Below are positions 47,108-56,352 of a stretch of 64,000 nucleotides of DNA, in pieces (position 1 is the stretch's first letter; each line of letters starts with the position of its first letter). Made by a program: the position numbers and the translations under genes. The notes beneath the pieces are model-generated. The model was given only the letters and a program-made list of their open reading frames with translations, made no database searches and was not told the DNA's origin. The stretch spans positions 62,001 through 126,000 of the forward strand of contig JAFSPU010000003.1 in assembly GCA_017451265.1 (NCBI GenBank), written 5' to 3'. Origin of the DNA: Clostridiales bacterium (lineage in GTDB: Bacteria; Bacillota; Clostridia; Saccharofermentanales; Saccharofermentanaceae).

Positions 47108-48442
47108 TCAGCCGACATCGAGACCGAGACGCTTATTTCCGGTCGCAGATACGGCATTACTTGTATTCTCAGCTTTCTTCTTGTAGATGAGAGTAGGCTC
47201 CTTGCCTTCAGTAATACAGGGAGCGTCGATGATGCACTTTGATACATCCTTCTGTGAAGGAATGTTGTACATTACACCCTGCATAGTATTCTCGATAATT
47301 GAACGAAGTCCTCTGGCACCGGTCTTCTGCTCGATAGCCTTATTGGCGATGGCAAGAACGGCTTCATCAGTGAACTCGAGCTCTACATCATCGAGTTTAA
47401 GCATCTTCTTATACTGCTTAACGATAGCATTCTTAGGCTGTGTGAGAACATGAACGAGATCCTCTGCCATAAGCTTGTTAAGAGCTACAGTAACAGGGAT
47501 TCTTCCGATAAACTCGGGAATGAGTCCGTACTTAACGAGATCCATAGGCTGTACCTGATTATAGAACAGACCGCTGTGCATATCCTTCTTGGACTGGACT
47601 TCAGCGCCGAAGCCGTACTGCTTCTCTGCAACTCTCTGAGCGATGATCTCATCGAGGCCGTCAAAAGCGCCGCCGCAGATGAACAGGATATTAGTAGTAT
47701 CGATGGAGTAGCACTCCTCATTGGGATGCTTTCTACCGCCCTTGGGAGGAACACTTGCGACAGTTCCCTCAAGTATCTTGAGTAATGCCTGCTGAACGCC
47801 CTCACCGCTGACATCTCTCGTGATGGAGACATTCTCTGACTTCTTGGTGATCTTATCGATCTCATCGATGTAGATGATACCAGTCTGGGCACGCTCGATG
47901 TCGTAGTCAGCTGCCATGATAAGCTTGAGAAGGATATTCTCTACGTCCTCACCGACATAACCGGCTTCAGTAAGTGAAGTAGCATCTGCTACTGCGAAAG
48001 GTACATCAAGGATCCTTGCAAGGGTCTGGGCAAGAAGTGTCTTACCGGAACCTGTAGGACCGAGGAGCATGATATTACTCTTCTGAAGCTCTGTATCATC
48101 GTCTGTAAGGTCTGCGTAAACTCTCTTGTAGTGATTATAAACAGCAACGGAAAGCGCGATCTTGGCATCATCCTGACCGATTACATACTGATCAAGACTG
48201 TCCTTGATATCATGAGGAGTAATGAGCTTATTAGGTCTTGTGGACTTAAGTCTCTTCTTCTTTCTGACCTTCTCCTCTTCGGAGATGATACCGTAAGCGG
48301 TTCTGATGCAGTCTATGCAAATGTAACAGTTAACTCCGGAGAACAGTCTGGGTACGTCATACTCTGACTTACCGCAAAAAGAACAACTTAAGATCTCTCC
48401 CCCATTACCGTGATCTCCGCCGTCATATCTCATATTTGCCAT
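47108..48442 (-). CDS. clpX: ClpX, ATP-binding unfoldase of the ClpXP protease
   Basis: 444 residues. The N-terminal zinc domain ([26 protein letters not shown]) is followed by AAA+ motifs: [25 protein letters not shown], and the pore-loop/arginine-finger regions ([15 protein letters not shown]). ClpX unfolds tagged proteins for ClpP. It follows tig, but clpP is missing from its usual place between the two. A terminator separates the genes, so clpX has its own promoter in the A+T-rich 48460-48530 stretch. Confidence 0.96.
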   Translation of the reverse strand: MANMRYDGGDHGNGGEILSCSFCGKSEYDVPRLFSGVNCYICIDCIRTAYGIISEEEKVRKKKRLKSTRPNKLITPHDIKDSLDQYVIGQDDAKIALSVAVYNHYKRVYADLTDDDTELQKSNIMLLGPTGSGKTLLAQTLARILDVPFAVADATSLTEAGYVGEDVENILLKLIMAADYDIERAQTGIIYIDEIDKITKKSENVSITRDVSGEGVQQALLKILEGTVASVPPKGGRKHPNEECYSIDTTNILFICGGAFDGLDEIIAQRVAEKQYGFGAEVQSKKDMHSGLFYNQVQPMDLVKYGLIPEFIGRIPVTVALNKLMAEDLVHVLTQPKNAIVKQYKKMLKLDDVELEFTDEAVLAIANKAIEQKTGARGLRSIIENTMQGVMYNIPSQKDVSKCIIDAPCITEGKEPTLIYKKKAENTSNAVSATGNKRLGLDVG

Positions 48443-48533
48443 TTAACACCCCTTAAAATGTTATGTCTTAACAATTAAGTTTATCACATAATATATTAAA
48501 TATAAAAATATAAGATTAAATGTATATTAAAAA

Positions 48534-48557
48534 CGCCGTTTCCATCAGGAAACGGCG
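48534..48557 (-). terminator. Intrinsic terminator of tig
   Basis: CGCCGTTTCC and GGAAACGGCG form a perfect 10-base stem with a 4-base loop, followed by five U on the minus strand. Confidence 0.92.
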
Positions 48558-48584
48558 GTAAATGCGGAGCACGCAGCGTGGATA

Positions 48585-49892
48585 TTACTCCTCGCTCTTC
48601 TCTTCTTCCTTAGGCTCAGTCTTAACAGCCTTGTCAGCGAGGTACTCAACTGTCTTTCTGCTGACGATAGTCTCCTTGATGTAAGGATTCTCCTCGCCGA
48701 AAGCCTTCTTGAGATTCTCAACGTCTGTGTTATAAGCCTTAGCCATATCCTCGAGTTCCTTCTCATACTCTTCGGAAGTAGCCTCCATCTTGAGCTCCTT
48801 AGCAACAGCTTCGATAACGAGGTTGCTCTTAACTCTGATGAGAGCCATAGGCTTCATACCAGCCTTGAAGTCATCCATGGACTGGCCTGTGTACTGGAGA
48901 TACATATCAAGGCCGATGCCCTGCTGGCTCATCCTGGAAGCCTGTTCGTCAGCCATATTCTCTACTTCGTTGTCGATCATTACATCAGGGATCTCAACCT
49001 CAGCGTTCTCAGCTACAGCGCCTACAACTGCGTTGATGAAAGCATTCTTAGCCTCGTTCTCAGCAGCCTCTTCCTGGCTCTTTCTGATATCAGCCTTGAG
49101 CTCATCAAGTGTATCGAACTCGGAAACATCCTTAACGAACTCGTCATCAAGCTCAGGAACCTTCTCCTCCTTGATGTTGTGGATCTTTACATTGAATGTA
49201 GCAGCTGCACCCTTGAGGTCCTCTGCGTGATAATCTTCAGGGAATGTAACCTCAATAGTGAACTCCTCACCGATGCTGTGGCCAGCAACCTGATCCTCGA
49301 AACCGGGGATGAAGGACTTGGAACCGAGCTTAAGGCTGTAGTTCTCACCCTTGCCGCCCTCGAAGGCAACTCCGTCCTTGAAGCCCTCATAGTCGATAAC
49401 AACTGTATCGCCTTCCTGTGCAGGACGGTCTTCAACATTCTCCAGAGTGGAGTTTCTTCTTCTCATAGCCTCGATATCGGCATTAACTGTCTCGTCTGTG
49501 ATCTCTCTCTTGAAGTAAGGAGCCTCGACACCCTCGTACTTACCGAGCTTAACCTCAGGCTTAACAGTAACTGTGAGTGTGTACTTCATTCCGTTCTCAT
49601 CAATGGACTCTACATCGAGCTCAGGACGGGAAACAACCTGGAGTTCATTCTCCTTAACAGCAGCCTGATATGCGGGATTAACTACCTCATCGATAGCATC
49701 CTCATAAAGAACACCCTCGCCGTAGTACTTAACTACCAGCTGATAAGGAACCTTGCCCTTACGGAAACCGGGAACCTGGAATCTGTTCCTGTTCTTCTTA
49801 TAAGAGCTCTGCAGAGCCTTATCGAACTCTTCTCTGCCGCACTCAAGCTTAATAGCTACCTTGGAATGCTCAAGCTTCTCGATCTGTGCCAT
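48585..49892 (-). CDS. tig: Trigger factor
   Basis: 435 residues. The ribosome-docking loop GFRKGKVPYQLV lies in the N-terminal domain; a PPIase (FKBP-like) domain (GDTVVIDYEGFKDGVAFEGGKGENYSLKLGSKSFIPGFE) and a helical C-terminal domain follow. It shields nascent chains at the ribosome exit. TTAAGGAGA precedes the ATG; the promoter is at 49942-49971. Single-gene transcript. Confidence 0.96.
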   Translation of the reverse strand: MAQIEKLEHSKVAIKLECGREEFDKALQSSYKKNRNRFQVPGFRKGKVPYQLVVKYYGEGVLYEDAIDEVVNPAYQAAVKENELQVVSRPELDVESIDENGMKYTLTVTVKPEVKLGKYEGVEAPYFKREITDETVNADIEAMRRRNSTLENVEDRPAQEGDTVVIDYEGFKDGVAFEGGKGENYSLKLGSKSFIPGFEDQVAGHSIGEEFTIEVTFPEDYHAEDLKGAAATFNVKIHNIKEEKVPELDDEFVKDVSEFDTLDELKADIRKSQEEAAENEAKNAFINAVVGAVAENAEVEIPDVMIDNEVENMADEQASRMSQQGIGLDMYLQYTGQSMDDFKAGMKPMALIRVKSNLVIEAVAKELKMEATSEEYEKELEDMAKAYNTDVENLKKAFGEENPYIKETIVSRKTVEYLADKAVKTEPKEEEKSEE

Positions 49893-49941
49893 ATATGTTC
49901 TCCTTAATATAAATATTATTCAATTAAGCAATCGACAAAGG

Positions 49942-49971
49942 ATTGTATCACAGCAATCGTGAAAATTGCAA
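49942..49971 (-). promoter_or_regulatory. Promoter of tig with a nearby Spo0A-box-like site
   Basis: Minus-strand TTGCAA (49971-49966), 18-base spacer, TACAAT (49947-49942). Just downstream, 49940-49931 reads CTTTGTCGAT, one base away from the Spo0A box TTTGTCGAA. Whether it is functional is unknown. Confidence 0.55.
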
Positions 49972-49976
49972 CAATA

Positions 49977-50495
49977 TCAGAGTACTGTAACCTGTATTCC
50001 CTTCAATATATCGAAGGTCTCTTCGTTAAGCTTCTTATCAAATGAATCAGTAAGAGATGAATCCACAATGATCTCGGCCTCGGGAGCCGCTGCCTTAGCC
50101 ATAACGGCATTGGAAATAACGCAGATATTGGATACAAGGCCGCACACCTCGATGGATTCATAATTCTTTGAATTGATATAATTGCCGAGTTCCAATGAAC
50201 CAAATGTAGGCTTTTCAAAGCACTTGCAGCCATCAAGGATCTCCTTAAGGGCAGGAACAAGAGCATGGCCTTCAGAACCCTTTATACAGTGAGGAACCGG
50301 AAGATTCTTTCCCTCCTGAGTCTGCATGTAATTCTCATGATGGGTATCAAGCGTGTAAACGATTTCGTCGCCGGCTTCCTTATAGGATCTGATCTTATCT
50401 GCGATGCCGCTGATGATCTTATCTGCCCCCTCAAACCCGAGAGCGCCGTCAACAAAGTCGTTCTGCATGTCTACTACTACCAAAAGTCTGCCCAT
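49977..50495 (-). CDS. pncA: Nicotinamidase/isochorismatase family hydrolase
   Basis: 172 residues from the ATG at 50495, chosen because GGGGAGG lies 6 bases upstream; the frame also allows a start 18 bases earlier. LLVVVDMQNDFVDG carries the catalytic Asp, DTHHENYMQTQEGKNLPVPHC the metal ligands and HCIKGSEG the catalytic Lys; CGLVSNICV holds the nucleophile Cys. The DxxH...PxHC pattern favours nicotinamidase, which turns nicotinamide into nicotinate for NAD salvage. Isochorismatase-like activity cannot be fully excluded. Confidence 0.82.
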   Translation of the reverse strand: MGRLLVVVDMQNDFVDGALGFEGADKIISGIADKIRSYKEAGDEIVYTLDTHHENYMQTQEGKNLPVPHCIKGSEGHALVPALKEILDGCKCFEKPTFGSLELGNYINSKNYESIEVCGLVSNICVISNAVMAKAAAPEAEIIVDSSLTDSFDKKLNEETFDILKGIQVTVL

Positions 50496-50527
50496 AATGT
50501 GCCTCCCCGACATTAACTGATAGTAAA

Positions 50528-50557
50528 AATCGACCGCCGAACAAACGACGGTCGATT
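50528..50557 (-). terminator. Intrinsic terminator of tRNA-Arg
   Basis: AATCGACCG pairs with CGGTCGATT over 9 bases with a 12-base loop and four or more U on the minus strand. It lies 4 bases beyond the tRNA. Confidence 0.85.
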
Positions 50558-50560
50558 ATA

Positions 50561-50637
50561 TGGCGCGCCCGGCAGAAGTCGAATCCGCAGCCTTCTGATC
50601 CGTAGTCAGACACTCTATCCAGTTGAGCTACGAGCGC
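50561..50637 (-). tRNA. tRNA-Arg (anticodon ACG)
   Basis: A 77-base cloverleaf with encoded CCA. Acceptor GCGCTCG pairs with CGGGCGC. D stem GCTC/GAGT, anticodon stem TCTGA/TCAGA with loop CTACGGA, giving ACG (read as ICG, decoding CGU/CGC/CGA). T stem GCGGA/TCTGC with loop TTCGACT. Promoter at 50651-50679, terminator at 50528-50557. Confidence 0.93.
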
Positions 50638-50650
50638 GTAAAGCTTATTA

Positions 50651-50679
50651 ATAATAGTATAGGGCGGGTTGAATGTCAA
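50651..50679 (-). promoter_or_regulatory. Promoter of tRNA-Arg
   Basis: Minus-strand TTGACA (50679-50674), 17-base spacer, TATTAT (50656-50651), 13 bases before the tRNA. Its -35 overlaps that of the divergent phosphatase promoter at 50669-50698. Confidence 0.75.
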
Positions 50680-50698
50680 CAACGACATGATGTAGAAT
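50669..50698 (+). promoter_or_regulatory. Promoter of the tyrosine phosphatase gene, probably leaderless
   Basis: TTGAAT (50669-50674), 18-base spacer, TAGAAT (50693-50698), then 7 bases and the ATG at 50706. No ribosome binding site fits between them. Confidence 0.6.
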
Positions 50699-50705
50699 AG
50701 CGCCG

Positions 50706-51446
50706 ATGAGAAACTACGATCCTGATACACAACGTCTGTTCTTCGACGATCTGATCAACTGCAGAGAGCTTGGCGGCATGCCCGGATCTGACGGTGTTAT
50801 TTTTCGCAAGGGTATCCTGCTGCGTTCCGGATCCCCTTCCCTAGCTTCAGATAAAGCATACGAGGAGCTGAAGGCATTCGGTGTGAAGACTGTCATTGAC
50901 TTAAGGTCCAAGGCAGAATACGCGCATTACGGAAACCCCTTCGATGACGGAGAGACTCATTTTTATAACATTCCCCTTTTTCTGGGAGATCCCGATGCAG
51001 TAAACGATCCCACGATGAAGTTTCTTGAAACTCACACCATGGGCGAGTTCTATGTCATGATGGTTCAGGGCTTAGGTCCCCAGATAGTCGATGTTCTGCG
51101 AGTCATAATTAAAGAAACAGACGGCTATACCCTGTTTCACTGTGCCCACGGCAAGGACAGGACCGGAGTCATCTGTGCCGTACTCTATCTCCTTATAGGA
51201 GCAGCCCCCGATGACATCATACTTAACTACAAGGTTTCTTATGAATATGCAAAGCACTTCCTCGACCCCCTCATAGAAGCAAGAGTCGATAACATGAAGC
51301 ATACATTAAGATCCGATGCCGGCAACATGGTTACACTTCTTAATTATTTCAAGAAAGAATATGACCTTAATATCGAGAAATATCTTCTTGAGAACGGTAT
51401 GACTGAAGACGAGATAGCTGAACTTAAGAAAAGGATCACTGCCTGA
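50706..51446 (+). CDS. Tyrosine/serine protein phosphatase (Y_phosphatase3 family)
   Basis: 246 residues. DLINCRELGGMPG...FRKGILLRSGSPS and VKTVIDLRSKAEY are typical of the tyrosine phosphatase 3 family. The catalytic CX5R loop is FHCAHGKDRTGVICAVLY (Cys nucleophile, Arg for phosphate). Targets could be phosphotyrosine, phosphoserine or phosphoinositides; none is indicated. It probably starts as a leaderless mRNA. It converges without any gap on the lipoprotein gene at 51447. Confidence 0.88.
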   Translation: MRNYDPDTQRLFFDDLINCRELGGMPGSDGVIFRKGILLRSGSPSLASDKAYEELKAFGVKTVIDLRSKAEYAHYGNPFDDGETHFYNIPLFLGDPDAVNDPTMKFLETHTMGEFYVMMVQGLGPQIVDVLRVIIKETDGYTLFHCAHGKDRTGVICAVLYLLIGAAPDDIILNYKVSYEYAKHFLDPLIEARVDNMKHTLRSDAGNMVTLLNYFKKEYDLNIEKYLLENGMTEDEIAELKKRITA

Positions 51447-52691
51447 TCAGGCTGAAACCTTGATATTAACTACCGTATCATTCTCATCAAAAGTGAACGT
51501 TACAGTATAAGATCCCGTTGAAGTTTCTACAGGCAGAGTAAATCCGAGATTATCCACATTCGGATATGCAAGCAGGATCTGTGACCTTGTCATTCCTACG
51601 AAGAGGTTATATCCGATACTGTATACAGAATCATTGATAAGTCTGATAGATGTAATCGAACCGACCCAGTCACCGTCAACCTCATTTACATTATCGAGCC
51701 TGAGAATAACATCAGGATAAATAAGGAGCAGCATATGGGAATTGGGATCATAAGTAAGCGTGGAAGGCTCTCCCATAACTGCCGCAATCTGCTCGTGAGT
51801 ATACTCCGGACCTACACGCAGAATTCTCTCATCACCTCTCACGAGATATGTGAGATTTATGTCAGGGGCAATGGATATCTGATCCTCAATGGAATAACTT
51901 CCGGAAGCATAATAGATTGTCACATCATGCTCCTCAAAGTATTCTCCGTCCACAGCTATCGTCTCAGGAATCCTTACGCACAGCTCCCAGGGAACGAGTC
52001 TTGTTATCTCATATTCGTTTCTGCTGGACATTACTCTTAAGCGGTAAAAATCACACAACTGCTGAGCCTTGGCATAAAGAACTTCATCCGTGTATACCTC
52101 ACTTTGAAGACCAGGGATAAGCAGAGCCTTAACGCCGTCCGCATTGGATTCATCAAGCAGATTAAAGTAGTGATTGCTGTAGTTATAGATATTGATGATC
52201 GATGTTACCCAGTCTCGTGACAATGATATGCTGCCGTCATCATTCTGTCTGAAAAAGATATAAACCGGATACTCGACATCCGATGAATACAGAAGCTGTG
52301 CTCCCTTCATATCCCCATAAGTCGCGCTTACATCCGTACCGAGAAGATCACGGCACTCCTCATCTCCAAGGATTCTGAAAGATACTACCTTGCCGTTACC
52401 GTCCTGTGTAGATACGGAACGCAAAATATTCGTATACTCATAGAAATAGGAATATGACAGTCCGTCGAGCTGTGATTCGGGAATGTTCGAATAAGCATCA
52501 GCGGTAGATCTTTTATCGTTGATCGAAGATATGAGTAGTCTGGTCATTTCCTGGAGGGAAACATCAGACTGGTAGATGATCCTTTCATGGACGCTGCTTC
52601 TGATCTGTTCAGCTATATTGCAGGCACTCGAAGACATTAGCAAAGCCGTACACATTATCAGGACTATGGCTTTCTTCATAAAACGCTTCAT
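51447..52691 (-). CDS. Lipoprotein of unknown function
   Basis: 414 residues. A lipoprotein signal (MKRFMKKAIVLIMCTALLMSSSAC) puts Cys24 as the lipidated residue. The mature part contains TRLLISSINDKRSTADAYSNIPESQLDGLSYSYFYEY and a C-terminal segment with YTHEQIAAVMGEPSTLTYDPNSHMLLLIYPDVILRLDN, which reads like a small beta-rich SmpA/OmlA-type or BamE-like unit; that comparison is weak. It overlaps the upstream lipoprotein gene by 4 bases, so the two probably act together on the outer face of the membrane. Confidence 0.7.
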   Translation of the reverse strand: MKRFMKKAIVLIMCTALLMSSSACNIAEQIRSSVHERIIYQSDVSLQEMTRLLISSINDKRSTADAYSNIPESQLDGLSYSYFYEYTNILRSVSTQDGNGKVVSFRILGDEECRDLLGTDVSATYGDMKGAQLLYSSDVEYPVYIFFRQNDDGSISLSRDWVTSIINIYNYSNHYFNLLDESNADGVKALLIPGLQSEVYTDEVLYAKAQQLCDFYRLRVMSSRNEYEITRLVPWELCVRIPETIAVDGEYFEEHDVTIYYASGSYSIEDQISIAPDINLTYLVRGDERILRVGPEYTHEQIAAVMGEPSTLTYDPNSHMLLLIYPDVILRLDNVNEVDGDWVGSITSIRLINDSVYSIGYNLFVGMTRSQILLAYPNVDNLGFTLPVETSTGSYTVTFTFDENDTVVNIKVSA

Positions 52692-55081
52692 GAAAGCACC
52701 TCTTCTGCCGATTCCTCGAAGGCATCGATCGCCAGGCCGGGATTAGAATAATCACCGTTGACATATGCTGAAGCATAATCGATGAATTCCCTCTCAATGA
52801 GACTATCGTAGGGCGAAATATCAGATGCGTCAATACCCCATGCAACCTGAGAGAACACGCGGAACGGATTCTGTCCGTTGAGCCATGTCTCACAGTACTC
52901 ATCGTTTTCTGCACAAGCCATCATTACGCTGATATTGTTGACTGTAATGCCGTCAGAAGCCATATCGTAAAGGTTTTCCTCATTGACAGCGACGTTCCTG
53001 ATAAACCTTGCAGCGGACGCCTCCATGTCGCAGTACGAGGTAACGAATATATAATTACCGCCATCATAGAAATTCTGAGGAGGAGCAACTATACCCCAGT
53101 CGCCCGGGTGATTAGGCTTCAGGAAGAGTTCTCCGAATCTCATGGTTCCGAAGTAAGCTATAGCTGTCCTGTTCGACAGTCTTACAGACCACTGAGAGCT
53201 CCATCTGGACACATCGAATGTAAGGCCGTCATTCGTAAGAGCATCGATCAAAGGCAGATAATCCTCCATATACTCAGGAGTCTGCAGATCTCCGTTACTG
53301 TCAAACCAGCTCTCGTCCCTGCCGTTGATATACGCATCCTGTATGTCGGATGGACATGAGATAAGGCAGCGGGTTCCTCCCGAGGACTCATTTACTACCT
53401 GTGCCGTACTTAAAACTGCATCCCAGGACTCGAAATAAGGAGCAACCTCTCCGGGCTCACTCACTCCAAGCTCGCTTAACATAGCACTTCTGTAGTAGAA
53501 GACAGCTCCGGGCGTAACCTCCCAGGACACACCCTTAATGACTGAATCTTCATCAGTCGTAAGCGAGAATGTGTACTCATACATGTACTGAAGTTCCTGA
53601 TATGAGATTCCGATGTCATTAAGAGGGATCGTGGATTCACTTAATGCATAGTGTCTTGCGTAGTCTATGTCACAGATAATAATGTCAGGAGCATTCTCGC
53701 CTGAAGCAAGAGCCTGATCCACGCGCTGCTCGAAGATATTCATGCTGACATTCGTATTCGTGAAATCCACTTCAGAATAATCCTCGATAACATCGATGGC
53801 ATTGGAACTTCCGGACCAGATCTCAAGCTGAGCGTCCTCATCAGTATTGGAATCCTCAACACTGTCGGGCACATCAAGTTCTGTATAATCTGCGGGATCG
53901 AGGTTAAGGATAACACTTGCCACAGAACCTCCTGCGAAGGTTCCGTTGTTATAGACATTGATCGAATATGAACCGGTCTCAAGAGCCTGACCGCTGTAAG
54001 TACATAAAGCAACTCCGTCGTAAACATCAGCGGAACCGCCGCTTAAGATGATCTCTCCGTCACGGAAGATATCATAAGTAAGATCCAGAGGTCTTCCGGA
54101 ATCGAGATATCTGGAGTCTATCCATACCTTGGCGACAATCTGATCACTGTTGAAGTAGATACCTGAACTGTCAGTATACTGCCATACGATATTCTCAACA
54201 GCCATTCCATTCGGGAATGACAGAGGGTTCAGCGTACACTGCTGATGATCCTCATAGAAATGGAATCCGGAATTCAGTATCACAAGCTGGTAGTCAAACT
54301 CAGGAAGAACGTCGAAGTTAAGTGATGTATCAGCGATATTAAGAGGACATGAAAGTCCCGATCCGTCCTCATCATAAACAGGAACGCCCTCATAGATGAG
54401 TTCATCGTTTCTGTAGTACTCATACGAAAGATCGAGTTCTATTCCGGAAGACAGATACTCATCGGTGAACGAATAGTGACAGCTTATCTGTTCACAGTCA
54501 AGGAAGCTGCCGTCCTCATTGGAACTTGACCAGGATCCGTCACACAGGATGGAACTGCCGTCGAGGATAAACTCATATCCCGGATAGAACAGAGATCCGT
54601 ACAGATCATCCGCTATTGTAGATGAGTTCATAACACGCCACTGTCCGTCGATCTTCTTAAGAATGACAGTGACCGTAACATCGGTCTTACCCATCGTGTT
54701 TAAGTTGTTGATGAACTCCTCGTATGTCGTAGGTCCTGCAGCAATGGAAGCATTGATATTAGGCATTACGAGCGTATAAACAGCATTAAGCGTACCGTCT
54801 TCTCCCGATCCTGACAGCATGGGTTCAAACCTGTAGTGCGTAGATGTGAGAATGTAGTTTACTGCTCTGTTCTTGTAATCGAGGATCATATACTCATCAA
54901 GACCGGAATCACCGTCATAACAAAGCTCATCACAAGCGGCGACATCAAGTCTTAACAGAGAGTCGATATAAGCATCGGAAGCTGAACGAGCAGCGCCGCT
55001 TACGGCAGAACAGCCGACAGCGCCTGCGATAACAATCGCAGCCGATAATGCAGCCATTCCTTTCCGAAGATTATGTCTCAT
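52688..55081 (-). CDS. Lipoprotein with a solute-binding-protein-like domain
   Basis: 797 residues. Signal MRHNLRKGMAALSAAIVIAGAVGC gives a lipidated Cys24. The first ~390 residues are a beta-rich region with no recognised family. From about residue 420 there is an extracellular solute-binding protein fold: LEIWSGSSNAIDVIEDY, ALASGENAPDIIICDIDYARHYAL, WEVTPGAVFYYRSAML, AIAYFGTMRFGELFLKPNHPGDWGIVAPP. No ABC permease or ATPase is nearby, so it may serve as a sensor or adhesion-like binder rather than an uptake component. Coupled to the next lipoprotein. Confidence 0.72.
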   Translation of the reverse strand: MRHNLRKGMAALSAAIVIAGAVGCSAVSGAARSASDAYIDSLLRLDVAACDELCYDGDSGLDEYMILDYKNRAVNYILTSTHYRFEPMLSGSGEDGTLNAVYTLVMPNINASIAAGPTTYEEFINNLNTMGKTDVTVTVILKKIDGQWRVMNSSTIADDLYGSLFYPGYEFILDGSSILCDGSWSSSNEDGSFLDCEQISCHYSFTDEYLSSGIELDLSYEYYRNDELIYEGVPVYDEDGSGLSCPLNIADTSLNFDVLPEFDYQLVILNSGFHFYEDHQQCTLNPLSFPNGMAVENIVWQYTDSSGIYFNSDQIVAKVWIDSRYLDSGRPLDLTYDIFRDGEIILSGGSADVYDGVALCTYSGQALETGSYSINVYNNGTFAGGSVASVILNLDPADYTELDVPDSVEDSNTDEDAQLEIWSGSSNAIDVIEDYSEVDFTNTNVSMNIFEQRVDQALASGENAPDIIICDIDYARHYALSESTIPLNDIGISYQELQYMYEYTFSLTTDEDSVIKGVSWEVTPGAVFYYRSAMLSELGVSEPGEVAPYFESWDAVLSTAQVVNESSGGTRCLISCPSDIQDAYINGRDESWFDSNGDLQTPEYMEDYLPLIDALTNDGLTFDVSRWSSQWSVRLSNRTAIAYFGTMRFGELFLKPNHPGDWGIVAPPQNFYDGGNYIFVTSYCDMEASAARFIRNVAVNEENLYDMASDGITVNNISVMMACAENDEYCETWLNGQNPFRVFSQVAWGIDASDISPYDSLIEREFIDYASAYVNGDYSNPGLAIDAFEESAEEVLS

Positions 55082-55082
55082 C

Positions 55083-55964
55083 TTATCCGCGTCTTCCCTT
55101 TACGGCTTCGTAGATTACGACTCCTGCGGCAACCGCAGCGTTCAGGCTGTTAACGTTACCTGCCATCGGGATTGAAAGAAGGAAGTCGCACTCCTTGCGC
55201 ACAATTTCTCTCATTCCCTCGCCCTCGCTGCCGATAACGATCGCGATGGAGCCCTTGTAATCGGCTTTATCGTAGTCGGTCTGTCCCTCGGCATCAGTAC
55301 CGAAGACCCAGAAGCCGTGCTTCTCTTTAAGCTCACGCAGTGTAGCTGCAATGTTGGTGACACGTGCCACGGGAACATACTCGATGGCACCTGCGGAAGC
55401 CTTTGCCACCACGCTGTCCAGTCCGATGGACCTGTGCTTTGGGATAATTACTCCGTCGACACCTGCAGCATCAGCAATTCTCAAGATGGAACCGAGGTTA
55501 TACGCATCCTTAAGCTCATCCAGAACAACGAAGAAGGGATATCTTCCCTCGCCAGTTACCTTGGCAATCATATCGTCGATGCTTACATATTCATGGCTTG
55601 CAACAGCTGCGATTACCCCCTGGTGATTATGGGTCTCACTCATTCTGTCTAAAGCTTCTCTCTTAGTGCGTACGACAGGGATCTTTTTCTTCTGCGCACC
55701 GTCAAGGATCCTGCTCAGGATGGGATCAGGTTTTCCAGCCGTATCAAGAACCCAGATCTTGTTGATCTCGCGGCCGGCTTTCAGCGCCTCGAGCACGGAA
55801 TTTCTTCCTTCGAGTCTGTCTGCAGAAGGAGTCTTCTCCTCTTCAGGGATACGGGTCTCTCTGTTCTCCCTGTTTCTGTTATCGTTTCTTGCAGGACGGT
55901 AGTCTCTTCTGCCCCTGTTATCACGGGGTTCTCTCTTGCCTCTGTTATCCCTGTTCACTGTCAA
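55083..55964 (-). CDS. rlmB: 23S rRNA (guanosine-2'-O-)-methyltransferase RlmB
   Basis: 293 residues. The SpoU (SPOUT) domain has VLDELKDAYNLGSILRIADAAGVDGVIIP, IVIGSEGEGM and IPMAGNVNSLNAAVAAGVVIYEA, the three trefoil-knot motifs. Residues about 50-125 are the L30e-like substrate domain (EGRNSVLEALKAGREINKIWVL). The first ~45 residues are an extra basic tail rich in RDNRG/RRD, likely to bind RNA. It methylates G2251 of 23S rRNA in E. coli. It overlaps the mrnC end by 20 bases. Confidence 0.92.
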   Translation of the reverse strand: MTVNRDNRGKREPRDNRGRRDYRPARNDNRNRENRETRIPEEEKTPSADRLEGRNSVLEALKAGREINKIWVLDTAGKPDPILSRILDGAQKKKIPVVRTKREALDRMSETHNHQGVIAAVASHEYVSIDDMIAKVTGEGRYPFFVVLDELKDAYNLGSILRIADAAGVDGVIIPKHRSIGLDSVVAKASAGAIEYVPVARVTNIAATLRELKEKHGFWVFGTDAEGQTDYDKADYKGSIAIVIGSEGEGMREIVRKECDFLLSIPMAGNVNSLNAAVAAGVVIYEAVKGRRG

Positions 55965-56352
55965 TCACCTCGAACGATCTTTGAATAATGTAATCTAGCC
56001 TGTCTCCCTGGTTATCCAGAAAAAGGAACCCCAATAAAGCCTCGAACCCGGTGGCATTCATATAATCCATCGGGCTCGCGTTCTTTGACATAGTCGGGGA
56101 ATTGGAATTTCTACCCCTCTTGAAGTATTCTGTTTCCTCTTCGGTAAGCTCATCGGCAAGGGCCGTAGCAGCCTTCGCCTGTGATGCAGCAGATACATAA
56201 TGCACATTAAGCTTATGCATCTTACCTGAGTTAGATGCTGTCTTCTCGCTGACATGACATCGGGCGTATAACTCATACACCGAATCACCTATATACGCGA
56301 GAACCGAAGGATTAATCTCACGCAGATCTGCTGCAATAAAGGGAATAATCAC
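55945..56352 (-). CDS. mrnC: Mini-ribonuclease III
   Basis: 135 residues. INPSVLAYIGDSVYELYARCHV contains the RNase III catalytic Asp; FKRGRNSNSPTMSKNASPMDYMNATGFEALLGFLFL holds the conserved glutamate. It lacks a dsRNA-binding domain, as is normal for Mini-III, and matures 23S rRNA ends in Bacillota. It overlaps cysS by 4 bases; the order cysS-mrnC-rlmB is characteristic of the phylum. Confidence 0.94.
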   Translation of the reverse strand: MIIPFIAADLREINPSVLAYIGDSVYELYARCHVSEKTASNSGKMHKLNVHYVSAASQAKAATALADELTEEETEYFKRGRNSNSPTMSKNASPMDYMNATGFEALLGFLFLDNQGDRLDYIIQRSFEVIDSEQG

